Notes: generated by a model from the sequence alone, not told the origin. DNA of 64,000 nt from Candidatus Albibeggiatoa sp. nov. NOAA (GCA_025800385.1 JAOXRS010000175.1:1-64000); one strand, 5' to 3'; numbered from the stretch's first letter, positions 26,554-36,665 are shown. A program made the numbers and translations.

Positions 26554-27882
26554 CTAGTTCATTAAATATTTCATAAATACCTTAGAATTACGCTGAAAAT
26601 TATATAATTCCTGACGTTCAGTGGGTAAGGCATTGGGTGAAACCTCAACAAACCCACGTTCAATAAACCAATGGGCAGTACGTGTCGTGAGTACAAAAAT
26701 ACTTTTTAAGCCCTGCTTTTTCGCTAGCAACTCCAAATAAGCTAGAATTTCATCACCCTTGCGCATACCACGATATTTCTCGTGTACAGCAAAACAAGCT
26801 AACTCTGCGGTTTTTTCTTGAGCAAATGGATATAAAGCAGCACAAGCGACAATCATCCCATCCCGTTCTTGTACCGTGAACTGGTCGACTTCCATTTCCA
26901 ACTTTTCCCGTGAACGTCTGACCAATGCCCCAGCTTGTTCCAGTGGCTGAATCAACTCTAATAAACCACCAATATCTTGAATTGATGCTTGACGGGTATT
27001 TTCATAAGGATCATAACTGATTAATGTGCCAATGCCATCACGACTGAATAACTCTAATAATAACGAGCCATCCACTTTTTGCGTAATCAAATGCACCCGC
27101 TCCACCCCGTTACGACAAGCCTTGATAGCATTTTCCAATAAACTGCGGCTATCGTTATCTAAAGTTTTATTTAACCATTTTTGTGCTTCTATAAAAGTGA
27201 GTTGACGAACAAGTTGATTGTCATCGTCTATTAAACCTTCATTTTCATGTAAGCAAACCCATTTGGCAGCGCGTAACTCAATTGCAACCGCTGTGGCGAC
27301 TTCTTCTGCTAGCAAGTTAAAGATTTCGCCTGTTGGAGAATAGCCCACGGGAGGAATCAGCACGATTGCATCTTTATTTAACTGGTGCGTAATACCATTG
27401 CTATCGATTTTGCGCACTTCACCCGTATAGTGATAATCCACACCATTCTGCACACCCAACGGTTTTGCCATCACAAAATTACCCGATACGACCTGAATTT
27501 TTGTATCTGAAATCGGCACATTACTCAACCCCATAGAAAGATAACTTTGAATCATCAAATTGACTTCGCCACAAGATGACAGCACACATTGTAAAGTTTG
27601 TTCATCCGTAATACGTCGCCCGTTCGCCAGCTTGCTCTCTAACCCTCGTCGCTGTAATGCTGCATCAATCTGTGGTCGGATACCGTAAACAATAATAACG
27701 CGAATCCCCAATACATTCAGTAAAGCAATATCTTGGATAAGCTCTTTAAAGTGTGGATGTTGCAATGCGTCGCCATCAAAACTAATGACAAAAGTACGAC
27801 CGTGGTGCATGTAAATGTAAGGGGATGCAGTACGAAACCAATCAACAAAGTGTTGGGCTGCTTGAAGTGTTTGTTGTGACAT
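26554..27882 (-). CDS. argA: Amino-acid N-acetyltransferase (N-acetylglutamate synthase)
   Basis: First step of arginine synthesis: glutamate plus acetyl-CoA gives N-acetylglutamate. The 442-residue length matches classical bifunctional-fold ArgA. An N-terminal amino-acid-kinase-like domain (about 20-290: FVISFDGDALQHPHFKEL, VRVIIVYGIRPQID-like, IVLIPPVGYSPTGE) acts as the arginine-sensing part. A C-terminal GNAT domain (about 295-442: ACAALYPF, AELACFAVHEKYRGMRKGDEIL, VLTTRTAHWFIERGF) is catalytic. It starts 44 bases downstream of the kinase gene's stop on the same strand; expression may be independent. Confidence 0.93.
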   Translation of the reverse strand: MSQQTLQAAQHFVDWFRTASPYIYMHHGRTFVISFDGDALQHPHFKELIQDIALLNVLGIRVIIVYGIRPQIDAALQRRGLESKLANGRRITDEQTLQCVLSSCGEVNLMIQSYLSMGLSNVPISDTKIQVVSGNFVMAKPLGVQNGVDYHYTGEVRKIDSNGITHQLNKDAIVLIPPVGYSPTGEIFNLLAEEVATAVAIELRAAKWVCLHENEGLIDDDNQLVRQLTFIEAQKWLNKTLDNDSRSLLENAIKACRNGVERVHLITQKVDGSLLLELFSRDGIGTLISYDPYENTRQASIQDIGGLLELIQPLEQAGALVRRSREKLEMEVDQFTVQERDGMIVACAALYPFAQEKTAELACFAVHEKYRGMRKGDEILAYLELLAKKQGLKSIFVLTTRTAHWFIERGFVEVSPNALPTERQELYNFQRNSKVFMKYLMN

Positions 27883-27925
27883 TTCTAGTTTTAATATGTT
27901 TTTTCAGCGTATAGAGGGGTAAATG

Positions 27926-30343
27926 TTAAAAAGAAGGTGTAAAAATAATATTGCGCTCAGGCTCTGCTACTGGGTCTTTTGGTGCAATTTCTGGCTCAAC
28001 TTTGGGTACAACCTCAGGCTCAGGTGTCGGTTGAAGGGCTAATTTTAAACGTTCGCGTAAATGTAATAAACCCGCATGGGCAGGAAATAAAGCTAAACCT
28101 TTGTCTAGCCACAAATTTGCTTGAGTAAAATTCTGTTGCTCAAATTGCTGATGGGCTAAGGTTTCATAAGTGGAACTGATTTGTTTTAAACCCTGTAATG
28201 CCGCTACATGGTTTTTTTGCTGTTTTAGTACTTTTTGATAAATTTGGTAAGCCAATTCGTATTGCTGTTGATTCATTTGTTGTTGTGCACTACTAAGCAA
28301 TGTTGTAATCACATCAGGCTTTTGTGGTTTAGGCGTAATATCTACAGGTTTGGGTTGCTCAGCAATAGTCGTTTTTTCTAAGTTGTTTTTTAAACGTAAC
28401 AATTCACTATGATTAGATACAACTTTTAAGCCTTTTTGTACAAACTGCAGGCGTTTTTCTCGATTTTTTTCATTTTTTGCTAGTTTTACATATGCATTAG
28501 CGATTTTTTCCAAGCCCACGAGAGCATTTGGATGATTGGGCGCAAGACGCAATATTTGCTGATACGTTGCATAAGCATTGCGGTTTTCAGGCTCGGTTAA
28601 ATACAAGGCATTCAGTTGTTTTTGTGCCGTTTTTAGTAATGTTTGAATTTGTTGCTGTTTATTTTGATCGATGGTTAAGGTTTGTTGCAATGTAATCAGC
28701 TGTGTATTTTGTGGAAATAAGGCCAAAGCTTGTTGAATAATGTCTAAACGCTGTTTTAGATCAGTTTTTTGATTTTTTGCCTGATCGATAAAAATTTGCT
28801 CAATCTTATCTAATCCTTGAATTGCAACAGCTTGATTTTGCTCTAACTCTAAAACAAATTGATACTGTTCATAAGCGGCTTTATACTCTTTATTGTCTAT
28901 ATATTGTTGTGCTTGTTGTAAAAATATTTTTATTTGCTCATTGTTATTTTGAATTTTGATTTTGTCTGTGATCTGTTGTTTTAACGCAATAAGTTTTGTT
29001 TGATTTGAGAATAATGCTAATACTTGATCCATTTGCGCCAATATTTCAGTTAAACCTTGCATATCTTCAGATGCTTGTTGTACTTGCTGCTCAAAATAAT
29101 GGTCGATTTGTTGTAAACCTTGCCTTGCCTGTTGGCTATCTGAATCATGAGAGAATACTTGATAATAGGTTTCAGCGGCTAATACCATTTGCTGTTGTTG
29201 TAAGTGCTGCTTGGCTTGCTTCTCTAAAGCAGGTACAGGGTTATTGATAAAGTGCTCAAAAAACATATAGATAGGCAGGATTAACACGGCGGCAATCGCT
29301 AACAATGCAATAGTTTGAGCAAAATAAGCAGGATATTTCGATTGTGAGACAATTTTTTCTGGTGACACTTCCTGACCGAGCAAAGCCGCTTTAAATGTAG
29401 CCACTGACTGAAAACGGTGTTCAGCTTTAATACTCAATGCCTTATCAATAGTCTTCACAATCGGTTCGGGAATATTTAAATTAGGATAATTTTTAAGAGG
29501 TACTAAGCTGTCTTCATAAAAACGATCGGTTGCAGCAGGCGGCAAACTACCGACTAACATCACATACATCAATGCACCGCAAGCATAAATATCCGTCCAT
29601 GCACCAACTTTACCTTTACCTGAATATTGTTCGATAGGCGAGTAACCATGTTTAAGCACTAAATCCAAGCTACGGCTATTTTCCCCGACGATGTGTCGTG
29701 CCGCGCCGAAGTCAATTAAAATTGGTGTGCCATCGGTCAAAATATAGATGTTATGTGGTGAAATGTCTCGATGATAAATTTGTGCCGCATGAATTTCTGA
29801 TAGCGCGTCCAAAATCGGCAACATAATGTCTAATGTTTGATTGACCGTCAGCCTACCATTGGACTGCATCAAAATATCGATTAAGCTCTGTCCCTCTAAA
29901 AAATCCATCACCATGTAACCTGTTTGATTTTCTTCAAAATAGTTGTGCACATGGACAATATGAGGATGGTCGAATTTTGCTAAATTCCGCGCTTCATATA
30001 AAAAAGAAGTTAAACCCTGTAAAAATGCAGATTCTTGTTGCTTAATCGGTAGGATTTTTGCACTGACAAAGTCTCGAGTTGCCAAAGCGGTGGGCATGTA
30101 CTCTTTAATTGCGACTCGTTTTTGCAACCACACATCTAAACCGATATAAGTGATGCCAAAGCCACCTTGTCCTATGCTCTTACCTATGACATATTGTTCT
30201 TGCAGCAATGTGTAAGGTTTGAGATATAACGGATGGGGTTTGTAATGCCGATTATCCTGACCACAATGCGGGCATGTATGCTGATTTTGTAAGAGTTGCA
30301 TACAGTGAATACACAATTCATGAGGTGCAAGTTCAGGGGTCAT
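27926..30343 (-). CDS. Zinc-ribbon serine/threonine protein kinase with TPRs
   Basis: The protein has 805 residues. An N-terminal zinc ribbon (CIHC...CPHC, residues about 11-30) precedes a Hanks-type kinase at about 48-320: glycine loop GKSIGQGGFGITYIG, VAIKEYMP with the catalytic Lys, catalytic loop YHRDISPHNIYI, LIDFGAARH, and an activation segment ending GYSPIEQYSG. One membrane helix follows at about 340-362 (FAQTIALLAIAAVLILPIYMF). The periplasmic part holds Gln-rich TPR-like repeats (YETYYQVFSHD, AYEQYQFVLELEQNQ, AYATYQQILRLAPNHPNALVGLEKI). It is a probable transmembrane receptor kinase; its signal and targets are unknown. Confidence 0.9.
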   Translation of the reverse strand: MTPELAPHELCIHCMQLLQNQHTCPHCGQDNRHYKPHPLYLKPYTLLQEQYVIGKSIGQGGFGITYIGLDVWLQKRVAIKEYMPTALATRDFVSAKILPIKQQESAFLQGLTSFLYEARNLAKFDHPHIVHVHNYFEENQTGYMVMDFLEGQSLIDILMQSNGRLTVNQTLDIMLPILDALSEIHAAQIYHRDISPHNIYILTDGTPILIDFGAARHIVGENSRSLDLVLKHGYSPIEQYSGKGKVGAWTDIYACGALMYVMLVGSLPPAATDRFYEDSLVPLKNYPNLNIPEPIVKTIDKALSIKAEHRFQSVATFKAALLGQEVSPEKIVSQSKYPAYFAQTIALLAIAAVLILPIYMFFEHFINNPVPALEKQAKQHLQQQQMVLAAETYYQVFSHDSDSQQARQGLQQIDHYFEQQVQQASEDMQGLTEILAQMDQVLALFSNQTKLIALKQQITDKIKIQNNNEQIKIFLQQAQQYIDNKEYKAAYEQYQFVLELEQNQAVAIQGLDKIEQIFIDQAKNQKTDLKQRLDIIQQALALFPQNTQLITLQQTLTIDQNKQQQIQTLLKTAQKQLNALYLTEPENRNAYATYQQILRLAPNHPNALVGLEKIANAYVKLAKNEKNREKRLQFVQKGLKVVSNHSELLRLKNNLEKTTIAEQPKPVDITPKPQKPDVITTLLSSAQQQMNQQQYELAYQIYQKVLKQQKNHVAALQGLKQISSTYETLAHQQFEQQNFTQANLWLDKGLALFPAHAGLLHLRERLKLALQPTPEPEVVPKVEPEIAPKDPVAEPERNIIFTPSF

Positions 30344-30531
30344 GACATGGTTTTCGGTTATTCGATTGAACGTACTTTAATGGATTACTATAACATATCT
30401 TGTAAAGTCAGGTTTTGTCACTATAACTGAGCTACTCAAAAAAACAGTGAAACAAATCATGTCATATCGCTGTCATTTTAATTGCATAGTCTAGGCTTTT
30501 TAAAGTTAATTAATCGTAGAATGGAGGCAGT

Positions 30532-31713
30532 ATGCTACAAAAAATAAAGCAATTCGCTACAACCACTTTAGCAGCAGGTTTGTTAACTGTTGCACCGATG
30601 AGTCAAGCGGATTGGCAGCAAACCATGAAAGACTTATGGGGTCAAACTAAGGAGACCGCACAGCAAGGTTGGGAAGCAGTTCAGCCTAAAGAGCCTGTGG
30701 AGCTTGGCATCGCGTATGGCACTGAGAAGAAAAAATGGTTGCAATGGGCTGTAGAAGAATTTGCAAAAACCCCTCAAGGCAAGAACATCAACATCAACTT
30801 GATTCCTATGGGTTCAGTTGAAGGGGCTAAAGCTATTTTAGAGCAAGACAAGCGGATTCATGTTTGGTCGCCAGCCAGTAGCTTAATCCAAGACTTATTG
30901 GTGTCTAAGTGGGAAGCAGAGCATGGCAATGACCCGATTTATTCTGATGCGCCATTGGTATTAACGCCGATGGTAATTGTAATGTGGAAAGATCGTTATG
31001 AAGCATTTATGGCTAAATATAACGAAATGAATTTCAAAACATTTTCTGAAGCATTACAAGAGCGTACAGGTTGGGCAGCGATTGCAGAAAAACCAGAATG
31101 GGGTTTAGTGACTTTTGGTCATACGATGCCAACGCATTCTAACAGTGGTTTATTAGCGTTAGCATTAATGGCTTATGATTATGCTGATGTGTCTCGTAAG
31201 TTGAAAGCTAAGCATATTATGGATGAAGGCTTTTTAACTTGGATGGAAGAAACTCAAGATGCAATCAGTGCAGACGAAACCAGTACAGGCAACTTAATGC
31301 GTACGATGTTACGTTATGGCCCTTCTAAACTGAATGCCATCATTGTGTATGAAAACTTAGCGTTGTCTAACTTAGGTTCTGCAAAAGGTCGTTGGGGTGA
31401 AATTGAGGTGATTTATCCAAGCCGCAGCGTATGGAATGACAATCCTTATTACATCTTAGATGTTCAATGGTCTGATGAAACGCATAAAAATGCAGCTAAG
31501 TTATTCCAAGATTTCTTGTTAAGCAAAGTGGCGCAGGAAGAAGCGCGTGATAAATACTTGTTCCGTCCAGCTAACATTGATATTCCTATTTTAGGTGGTG
31601 GCAGTGCATTTGACGCATTGAAAGAGACAGTGCAAATCGATGTGCCTACAATCAGTCGCCCTAAAGCGCAAGTGTTAGAGCAATTGATTCAAGTTTGGGA
31701 ACGTAATCAATAG
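30532..31713 (+). CDS. Periplasmic extracellular solute-binding protein
   Basis: The protein has 393 residues. The signal peptide (about 1-26, ending MSQA) is followed by an amphipathic Trp-rich stretch (DWQQTMKDLWGQTKETAQQGW). The rest matches bacterial solute-binding protein folds (VELGIAYGTEKKKWLQWAVEEF, HVWSPASSLIQDLL, PLVLTPMVIVMWKDRYEAF, WGLVTFGHTMPTHSNSGLLAL). This type is often found without transport genes and sometimes beside von Willebrand A proteins. No permease or ATPase is adjacent. GGAGG precedes the ATG. The ligand is unknown. Confidence 0.8.
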   Translation: MLQKIKQFATTTLAAGLLTVAPMSQADWQQTMKDLWGQTKETAQQGWEAVQPKEPVELGIAYGTEKKKWLQWAVEEFAKTPQGKNININLIPMGSVEGAKAILEQDKRIHVWSPASSLIQDLLVSKWEAEHGNDPIYSDAPLVLTPMVIVMWKDRYEAFMAKYNEMNFKTFSEALQERTGWAAIAEKPEWGLVTFGHTMPTHSNSGLLALALMAYDYADVSRKLKAKHIMDEGFLTWMEETQDAISADETSTGNLMRTMLRYGPSKLNAIIVYENLALSNLGSAKGRWGEIEVIYPSRSVWNDNPYYILDVQWSDETHKNAAKLFQDFLLSKVAQEEARDKYLFRPANIDIPILGGGSAFDALKETVQIDVPTISRPKAQVLEQLIQVWERNQ

Positions 31714-31722
31714 TATTTGTTA

Positions 31723-31752
31723 GTGAGTGTAAGATATACATTTTGCACTCAC
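31723..31752. terminator. Bidirectional terminator
   Basis: GTGAGTG (31723-31729) and CACTCAC (31746-31752) form a perfect stem, extendable by one G-U pair. The loop is AT-rich. It lies between the convergent stops at 31713 and 31797. Confidence 0.6.
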
Positions 31753-31796
31753 GTTCAACATGATATTACTCGAAATCTACTGCTACAATCCTTTCA

Positions 31797-32288
31797 TCAT
31801 TCCATTTCTAAGTCATCCAGCACACTATCAATCCCTGCTTGTGCACAGTCTTCATCGATTTTTCCAGAAGGTGCACCGCTAACACCTACGCCACCGAGCA
31901 ATGTGCCTTGGGCTTGAATCGGTACGCCGCCACCGCTAATGAGTAAGTCATCAATTTTAGGTACAGAGAATGGAGAGGTAAAACGGTCTGTTAAATTGGA
32001 TGTGGCACTGTTAAATGAGATCGCTGTATACGCTTTTTTGCCGCTGACGGTTACAGTAAGTTCTGGTGCGAGTGTGTCACGTAATACGACTTGTGTTTGG
32101 CCACTACGGTCAACGACGGTTACGCCAACTTGGTAGCCTACTTTGCGACATGCTTCAATGGTTTTTTGGGCAATGGTTGTTGCTGTTTCTAAGGTGAGGC
32201 GTTTGGTTGAAATGGTTAAAGGGGGCTCATCAGCGGCTTGTGCTAATAAAGGGAGTGCGAATAATCCACATAGTGCTAAGTAACGCAT
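31797..32288 (-). CDS. Periplasmic GlcG/HbpS-type heme-degrading-fold protein
   Basis: The protein has 163 residues with a signal peptide (MRYLALCGLFALPLLAQA). The mature part follows the GlcG/HbpS pattern: LTLETATTIAQKTIEACRKVGYQVGVTVVDRSGQTQVVLRD split by strand turns, then KKAYTAISFNSATSNL, ISGGGVPI and GTLLGGVGVSGAPSGKIDEDCAQAGI. Members bind heme or cobalamin or have no known ligand. Function here is not determined. Confidence 0.85.
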   Translation of the reverse strand: MRYLALCGLFALPLLAQAADEPPLTISTKRLTLETATTIAQKTIEACRKVGYQVGVTVVDRSGQTQVVLRDTLAPELTVTVSGKKAYTAISFNSATSNLTDRFTSPFSVPKIDDLLISGGGVPIQAQGTLLGGVGVSGAPSGKIDEDCAQAGIDSVLDDLEME

Positions 32289-32367
32289 GGTTTTTCCTCA
32301 ACTTCATGGTGGTAGTAATCAAGGGTTTATTATAATCAAAATTGTGAGTATAAAATCAAACTGATTA

Positions 32368-34050
32368 TTAAGGCTGTTTGTCTCGGTATTTTTGTGCAAA
32401 GTGTTCCAGTAGTAAGCGATGGATAAAGATATAACCACCACCCACACGACGCAGTAAGATCAGTTTTGTACAGTGCTCTAGTAAAGGCACAGCTTTAAAA
32501 GGAAAGGTTTTAAACCAGTGTAAGGTTAAACGTAAGCTGTAATGTTGGATAATCGACTCACCACCATAAGTAAGAAAGCCACTTATAAACCCAATACTCA
32601 AAATCAGCAATAAGTTATTGACTAAACTCCAATCATTTAAATTAAAAAACCACATTGCATATCCAATTATTCCAAATAAAATACTCCCAGTAAATCCTAC
32701 AAACAGTGCATTTTTTAATGTAAAACGTATCCCTTGATTTGGTTGAACTTTGGTTTCAGACAATTGTTTTTCTAAACCCGCATTTATTAGCCCTGTAATC
32801 AGCCCTACAACCAGCCCTACAACCAGCCCTACAATCAGCCCTACAATCAGCCCTATAATCAGCCCGTAAATCAGCCTTTGGCTCGAACCTGCTAACCAAG
32901 AAACTTGCATATTTTCTAACATAAACACTGATTGACCATGCTGCTGCATTTGAAACCCTAACCAGCTTAATTTATCTTTGATGTATTGTTTTGTATAAGG
33001 TTGTTCGTTACCTTTTCTATCGATTGCTTTTTCAATATATTGCTCAAATAGCTGCGTTTGTCGTTGTGTGCCTGTATCACCTAAAAGAGCAGGAATTGCA
33101 TCGGCTGATACATCCGCATAAGTCAAACTCATCACCCCCAACATCAATGGCGAACCTGCTAATTTGCAAGACTCGGCATCTGTGTCCAACAACACCCGTA
33201 ACGCTGCCAAACTGTCTCCCGCTTGCTGTAAATAATCGCCAATTTGCTCTTGAGTCAAAGCCTGTAAATTCACCGCACAACGGAATTGCAAATAAGTTGA
33301 TAAAGCCTGATATTCTGCTGCCCGACAACACACCACTGCGCCCGTCACTTGATAACCACTGATAAAATCATTGATCGCTGCCACACAATTGTCACGAAAC
33401 TCCGCTTTGACCTCATCCAAGCCATCTAACAACGGTAAAATTTGCTGATGCTTTAACCAACTGACACTTAAATCTTTATTCACTGTATATTTTTGTTTCA
33501 ACTCATCAATCAACCACTGATGTAAATCCTGATATTTACCCGATGACCAACTGGATAAATTAAACACCACAGGAATAGGTTGCGAATGATCTTGCTTGGC
33601 TTGCTGAATTAAATCCTTGGCTAAATCTAATAAAGTCGTGGTTTTTCCCGCCCCCGGATCACCTAAAATCACTAACAAACGCTGATGCTCAAAAAAGATT
33701 TGGCTAATTTTGGTGTCATATGATAAAGGTTGGGGCTTTTGATTAGGTACTTCGTAAGTTGCACGTAAAGGCTGGTGTAATTTATCTTGCTCAAGCTGCT
33801 TACCTAACTCAATCCACAGCTCTTTATGCAATGCATGTTTTAATATTCCATCAACCCAATATTCTTCCACTTTATCCAATAAAATACGTAAATTTTTATC
33901 CTCAATATTGGTTGAAGCCGATGACGTTGTACTCTCACTAGAGTTTGTATCTTGTTTATTATGATTGCCTATATTAAGGCTTGCGTTCTTAACATCACCT
34001 TTAACAATAATAGTAGGGTGGCCTGCTCTTTCTTGTAAATTATCGTCCAT
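32368..34050 (-). CDS. NACHT-domain NTPase with membrane region
   Basis: The preferred start is the ATG at 34050 (MDDNLQERAG), giving 560 residues; an upstream in-frame ATG at 34122 adds a hydrophobic stretch not expected at the N-terminus. A short beta-rich effector-like segment (TIIVKGDVKNASLNIGNHN) leads to a NACHT module: Walker A GDPGAGKTTTLLDLA near 135, Walker B LPLLDGLDEV near 210. Behind it is a run of GLIVGLVVG-type repeats making a membrane hairpin, further membrane helices, and a C-terminal IFIHRLLLEHFAQKY. Such NTPases act as STAND-type sensors in signalling or phage defence; the role here is open. Confidence 0.85.
   Translation of the reverse strand: MDDNLQERAGHPTIIVKGDVKNASLNIGNHNKQDTNSSESTTSSASTNIEDKNLRILLDKVEEYWVDGILKHALHKELWIELGKQLEQDKLHQPLRATYEVPNQKPQPLSYDTKISQIFFEHQRLLVILGDPGAGKTTTLLDLAKDLIQQAKQDHSQPIPVVFNLSSWSSGKYQDLHQWLIDELKQKYTVNKDLSVSWLKHQQILPLLDGLDEVKAEFRDNCVAAINDFISGYQVTGAVVCCRAAEYQALSTYLQFRCAVNLQALTQEQIGDYLQQAGDSLAALRVLLDTDAESCKLAGSPLMLGVMSLTYADVSADAIPALLGDTGTQRQTQLFEQYIEKAIDRKGNEQPYTKQYIKDKLSWLGFQMQQHGQSVFMLENMQVSWLAGSSQRLIYGLIIGLIVGLIVGLVVGLVVGLITGLINAGLEKQLSETKVQPNQGIRFTLKNALFVGFTGSILFGIIGYAMWFFNLNDWSLVNNLLLILSIGFISGFLTYGGESIIQHYSLRLTLHWFKTFPFKAVPLLEHCTKLILLRRVGGGYIFIHRLLLEHFAQKYRDKQP
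32787..32876 (-). repeat. Twelve-base tandem repeat coding a membrane GLxV helix
   Basis: Seven and a half copies of a 12-base unit (plus strand CAGCCCTACAAY) encode four-residue units GLIV/GLVV/GLIT. Copy number changes would lengthen or shorten the transmembrane segment by four residues without a frameshift. Confidence 0.9.
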
Positions 34051-34197
34051 ATGCTTGAACCCAAATGAAATAGTGTGCAGATTAATTAAAATGATTATAA
34101 AGAAATTATCAACTTCGTACACCGAATAATATTAGTGTTGTGTTTGTTTCTTGATAAAATAGACGGCAAATATTAATGATGATAACGACAAACAATT

Positions 34198-35613
34198 ATG
34201 CTAACTCCTGTCATACTCTCTGGTGGTATCGGTAGCCGCCTGTGGCCACTGTCCCGTGAATACTATCCTAAACAACTACTTGCACTGGTTGGCGACAACA
34301 CTTTATTACAAGACACCAGCCTGCGCCTCAACGGACTGCCACAACTAGACAAACCCATCATCGTATGTAACCAAGTCCACCGTTTCCTTGTCGCCGAACA
34401 ACTACGTGAAATCGAACAACCCGCAAGACGCATTATCCTTGAACCGATTGGCCGTAATACTGCACCCGCCGTTGCTATCGCTGCATTCCAAGCCTTAATT
34501 TACGATGAAAATGCCACCTTATTAGTATTGCCCGCCGACCATGTAATCCAAAATACCGAGGTATTCCGTGAAGCCGTTAGCGCAGGCTATCCATTAGCGC
34601 AGGAAGGTAACTTAGTCACATTCGGCATCGTGCCTACCCATCCTGAAACAGGCTACGGCTATATCAAAACCGAAGACGTATTAATCCCCGATACAGACGC
34701 ATTTAAAGTTGCCCAATTCGTCGAAAAACCCGATTTAGAAACCGCCGAACGTTACGTACAATCAGGTGATTATTATTGGAATAGTGGCATGTTCATGTTC
34801 AAAGCAGAACGCTATTTACAAGAATTGAAAAAATTTAACCCCGATATGTACGGCGCATGTCATCAAGCAGTTGAAAATGCCATCGAAGACATTGATTTCT
34901 TACGCTTAGACGAAGCCGCGTTTAAACTCTCGCCAAGTGATTCAATCGACTATGCTGTGATGGAAAAAACCGAAGATGCGGTTGTAATTCCTTTAGATGC
35001 GGGTTGGAATGATGTGGGTTCATGGTCTTCATTATGGGATATTTCCGAACAAGATGCTGACGGCAATGTATGCCACGGTGACGTATTAACCCAAAATGTG
35101 AAAAATTGTTACTTGCGCTCTGAATATCGTTTAATCGCGGCGATTGGTTTAGAAGATCATGTTGTGGTTGAAACAGCTGACGCGGTAATGATTTCGCATA
35201 AAGACCAAGTGCAAGATATTAAAAACATTGTCACCGAACTCAAACAGCAAAATCGTGAGGAAGTAAATTTACACCGTAAAGTGCATCGACCTTGGGGCAC
35301 GTATGAAAATATCGATGTCGAATCTCGGTTTCAGGTTAAACGCATCATGGTCAATCCGGGAGCATGTATGTCGTTACAAATGCACTATCATCGTTCAGAA
35401 CATTGGATTGTGGTGAAAGGTACGGCCAAAGTCACGTGTGGAGAAGAGGAATTTATTGTGACCGAAAACCAATCCACCTATATTCCTTTAGGGACAAAAC
35501 ACCGCTTGGAAAATCCTGGAAAAGTCCCATTAGAAATCATTGAAGTGCAATCAGGTGGTTATTTGGGTGAAGATGATATTGTCCGTTTTGATGATAATTA
35601 CGGCCGAACATAA
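34198..35613 (+). CDS. manC: Mannose-1-phosphate guanylyltransferase / mannose-6-phosphate isomerase
   Basis: Makes GDP-mannose (and interconverts fructose-6-P and mannose-6-P) for polysaccharide synthesis. The 471-residue length is typical of the bifunctional type. The nucleotidyltransferase signature GGIGSRLWPLSREYYPKQ is at 9-26, followed by RNTAPAVAIAAF, VLPADHVI and FVEKPD. The C-terminal cupin isomerase domain from about 360 has RPWGTYENID, MSLQMHYHRSEHWIVVKGTAKV and YIPLGTKHRLENPG. No polysaccharide cluster surrounds it. Confidence 0.94.
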   Translation: MLTPVILSGGIGSRLWPLSREYYPKQLLALVGDNTLLQDTSLRLNGLPQLDKPIIVCNQVHRFLVAEQLREIEQPARRIILEPIGRNTAPAVAIAAFQALIYDENATLLVLPADHVIQNTEVFREAVSAGYPLAQEGNLVTFGIVPTHPETGYGYIKTEDVLIPDTDAFKVAQFVEKPDLETAERYVQSGDYYWNSGMFMFKAERYLQELKKFNPDMYGACHQAVENAIEDIDFLRLDEAAFKLSPSDSIDYAVMEKTEDAVVIPLDAGWNDVGSWSSLWDISEQDADGNVCHGDVLTQNVKNCYLRSEYRLIAAIGLEDHVVVETADAVMISHKDQVQDIKNIVTELKQQNREEVNLHRKVHRPWGTYENIDVESRFQVKRIMVNPGACMSLQMHYHRSEHWIVVKGTAKVTCGEEEFIVTENQSTYIPLGTKHRLENPGKVPLEIIEVQSGGYLGEDDIVRFDDNYGRT

Positions 35614-35771
35614 CCCATTTGCAATTCCCTGTATTAAAAATATTTTCTTACTTTTAGGGCTATTTATTTTTAACGATATGTAGTCCTATTAAAAAAGTAG
35701 GATATTGTATATTTTTGCTATAATCATTATATCGAGTTGTTGTTCATCTCTTCACATTTTTAAGAAACCTC

Positions 35772-36665
35772 ATGACGTATCCCACTGTAGACAAAACAAA
35801 AGTTTCTCAATCTTTCAGCCAAGCCGCGAACGATTATGAACAACACGCCTTTATTCAACAGAAAATTGCCGAATATTTAATCGAACGCCTAGATTTTATC
35901 AAAATCACCCCTAACAGCATTTTAGATATTGGCTGTGGCGCAGGGCGTATGAGTCGCCAACTGCATCGGCGTTATCCTGATGCTATGGTATATGGTTTAG
36001 ACATCGCTTATCAAATGGTGACGCAATCACGCCGACATGCACCCAAACCATGGTTGTGGCTCACACCGAAATTGTCCTATGTATGTGCAGATGCTGAACG
36101 ATTGCCAATTGCAGATAACAGTATGGATTTAGTTGTTTCAAATTTAACTTTACAATGGTGTGATGCTAAAACGGTATTTGAAGAAGTAGCGCGGATTTTA
36201 AAACCTGACGGTGTATTTTTATTCTCAACTTTAGGCCCTGATACATTACATGAACTGCGTCAGAGTTGGGCGGCCGTTGATGAGTATAGCCATGTGAATT
36301 TCTTTTTAGACATGCATGATTTGGGTGATGCATTATATCAATCTGGCTTAAAAGACCCTGTGATGGATGTGGATTGGTTGAATTTTAAATATGATTCCGT
36401 TGACGATATTATGCGTGGTTTAAAAGCGATTGGTGCACACAATATTACGTCACAACGGCCGCAAGGTTTAATGGGAAAAACCAAATTTAAAGGCATGATT
36501 AAAGATTATGAAACCCGCCGCACTGAGAAAGGCTTACCTGTAACTTATGAAGTAGTGTACGGTCATGCGTTGGGACAAGTTGAACAACCTGAAACCATGC
36601 ATAATGGTGAAGTGACGATTTCAATTGACCAAATTAAACGCTTACAACCTACCAAACCACAGTAA
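35772..36665 (+). CDS. bioC: Malonyl-ACP O-methyltransferase BioC
   Basis: Methylates malonyl-ACP so that it can enter fatty-acid elongation toward pimeloyl-ACP in biotin synthesis. The protein has 297 residues. The N-terminal VSQSFSQAANDYEQHAFIQ is the BioC family start; the SAM-binding motif LDIGCGAGRMSRQL is near 58 and LVVSNLTLQWCDA near 120. LFSTLGPDTLHELRQSW, a BioC hallmark, follows. Other bio genes are not in the window. Confidence 0.92.
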   Translation: MTYPTVDKTKVSQSFSQAANDYEQHAFIQQKIAEYLIERLDFIKITPNSILDIGCGAGRMSRQLHRRYPDAMVYGLDIAYQMVTQSRRHAPKPWLWLTPKLSYVCADAERLPIADNSMDLVVSNLTLQWCDAKTVFEEVARILKPDGVFLFSTLGPDTLHELRQSWAAVDEYSHVNFFLDMHDLGDALYQSGLKDPVMDVDWLNFKYDSVDDIMRGLKAIGAHNITSQRPQGLMGKTKFKGMIKDYETRRTEKGLPVTYEVVYGHALGQVEQPETMHNGEVTISIDQIKRLQPTKPQ

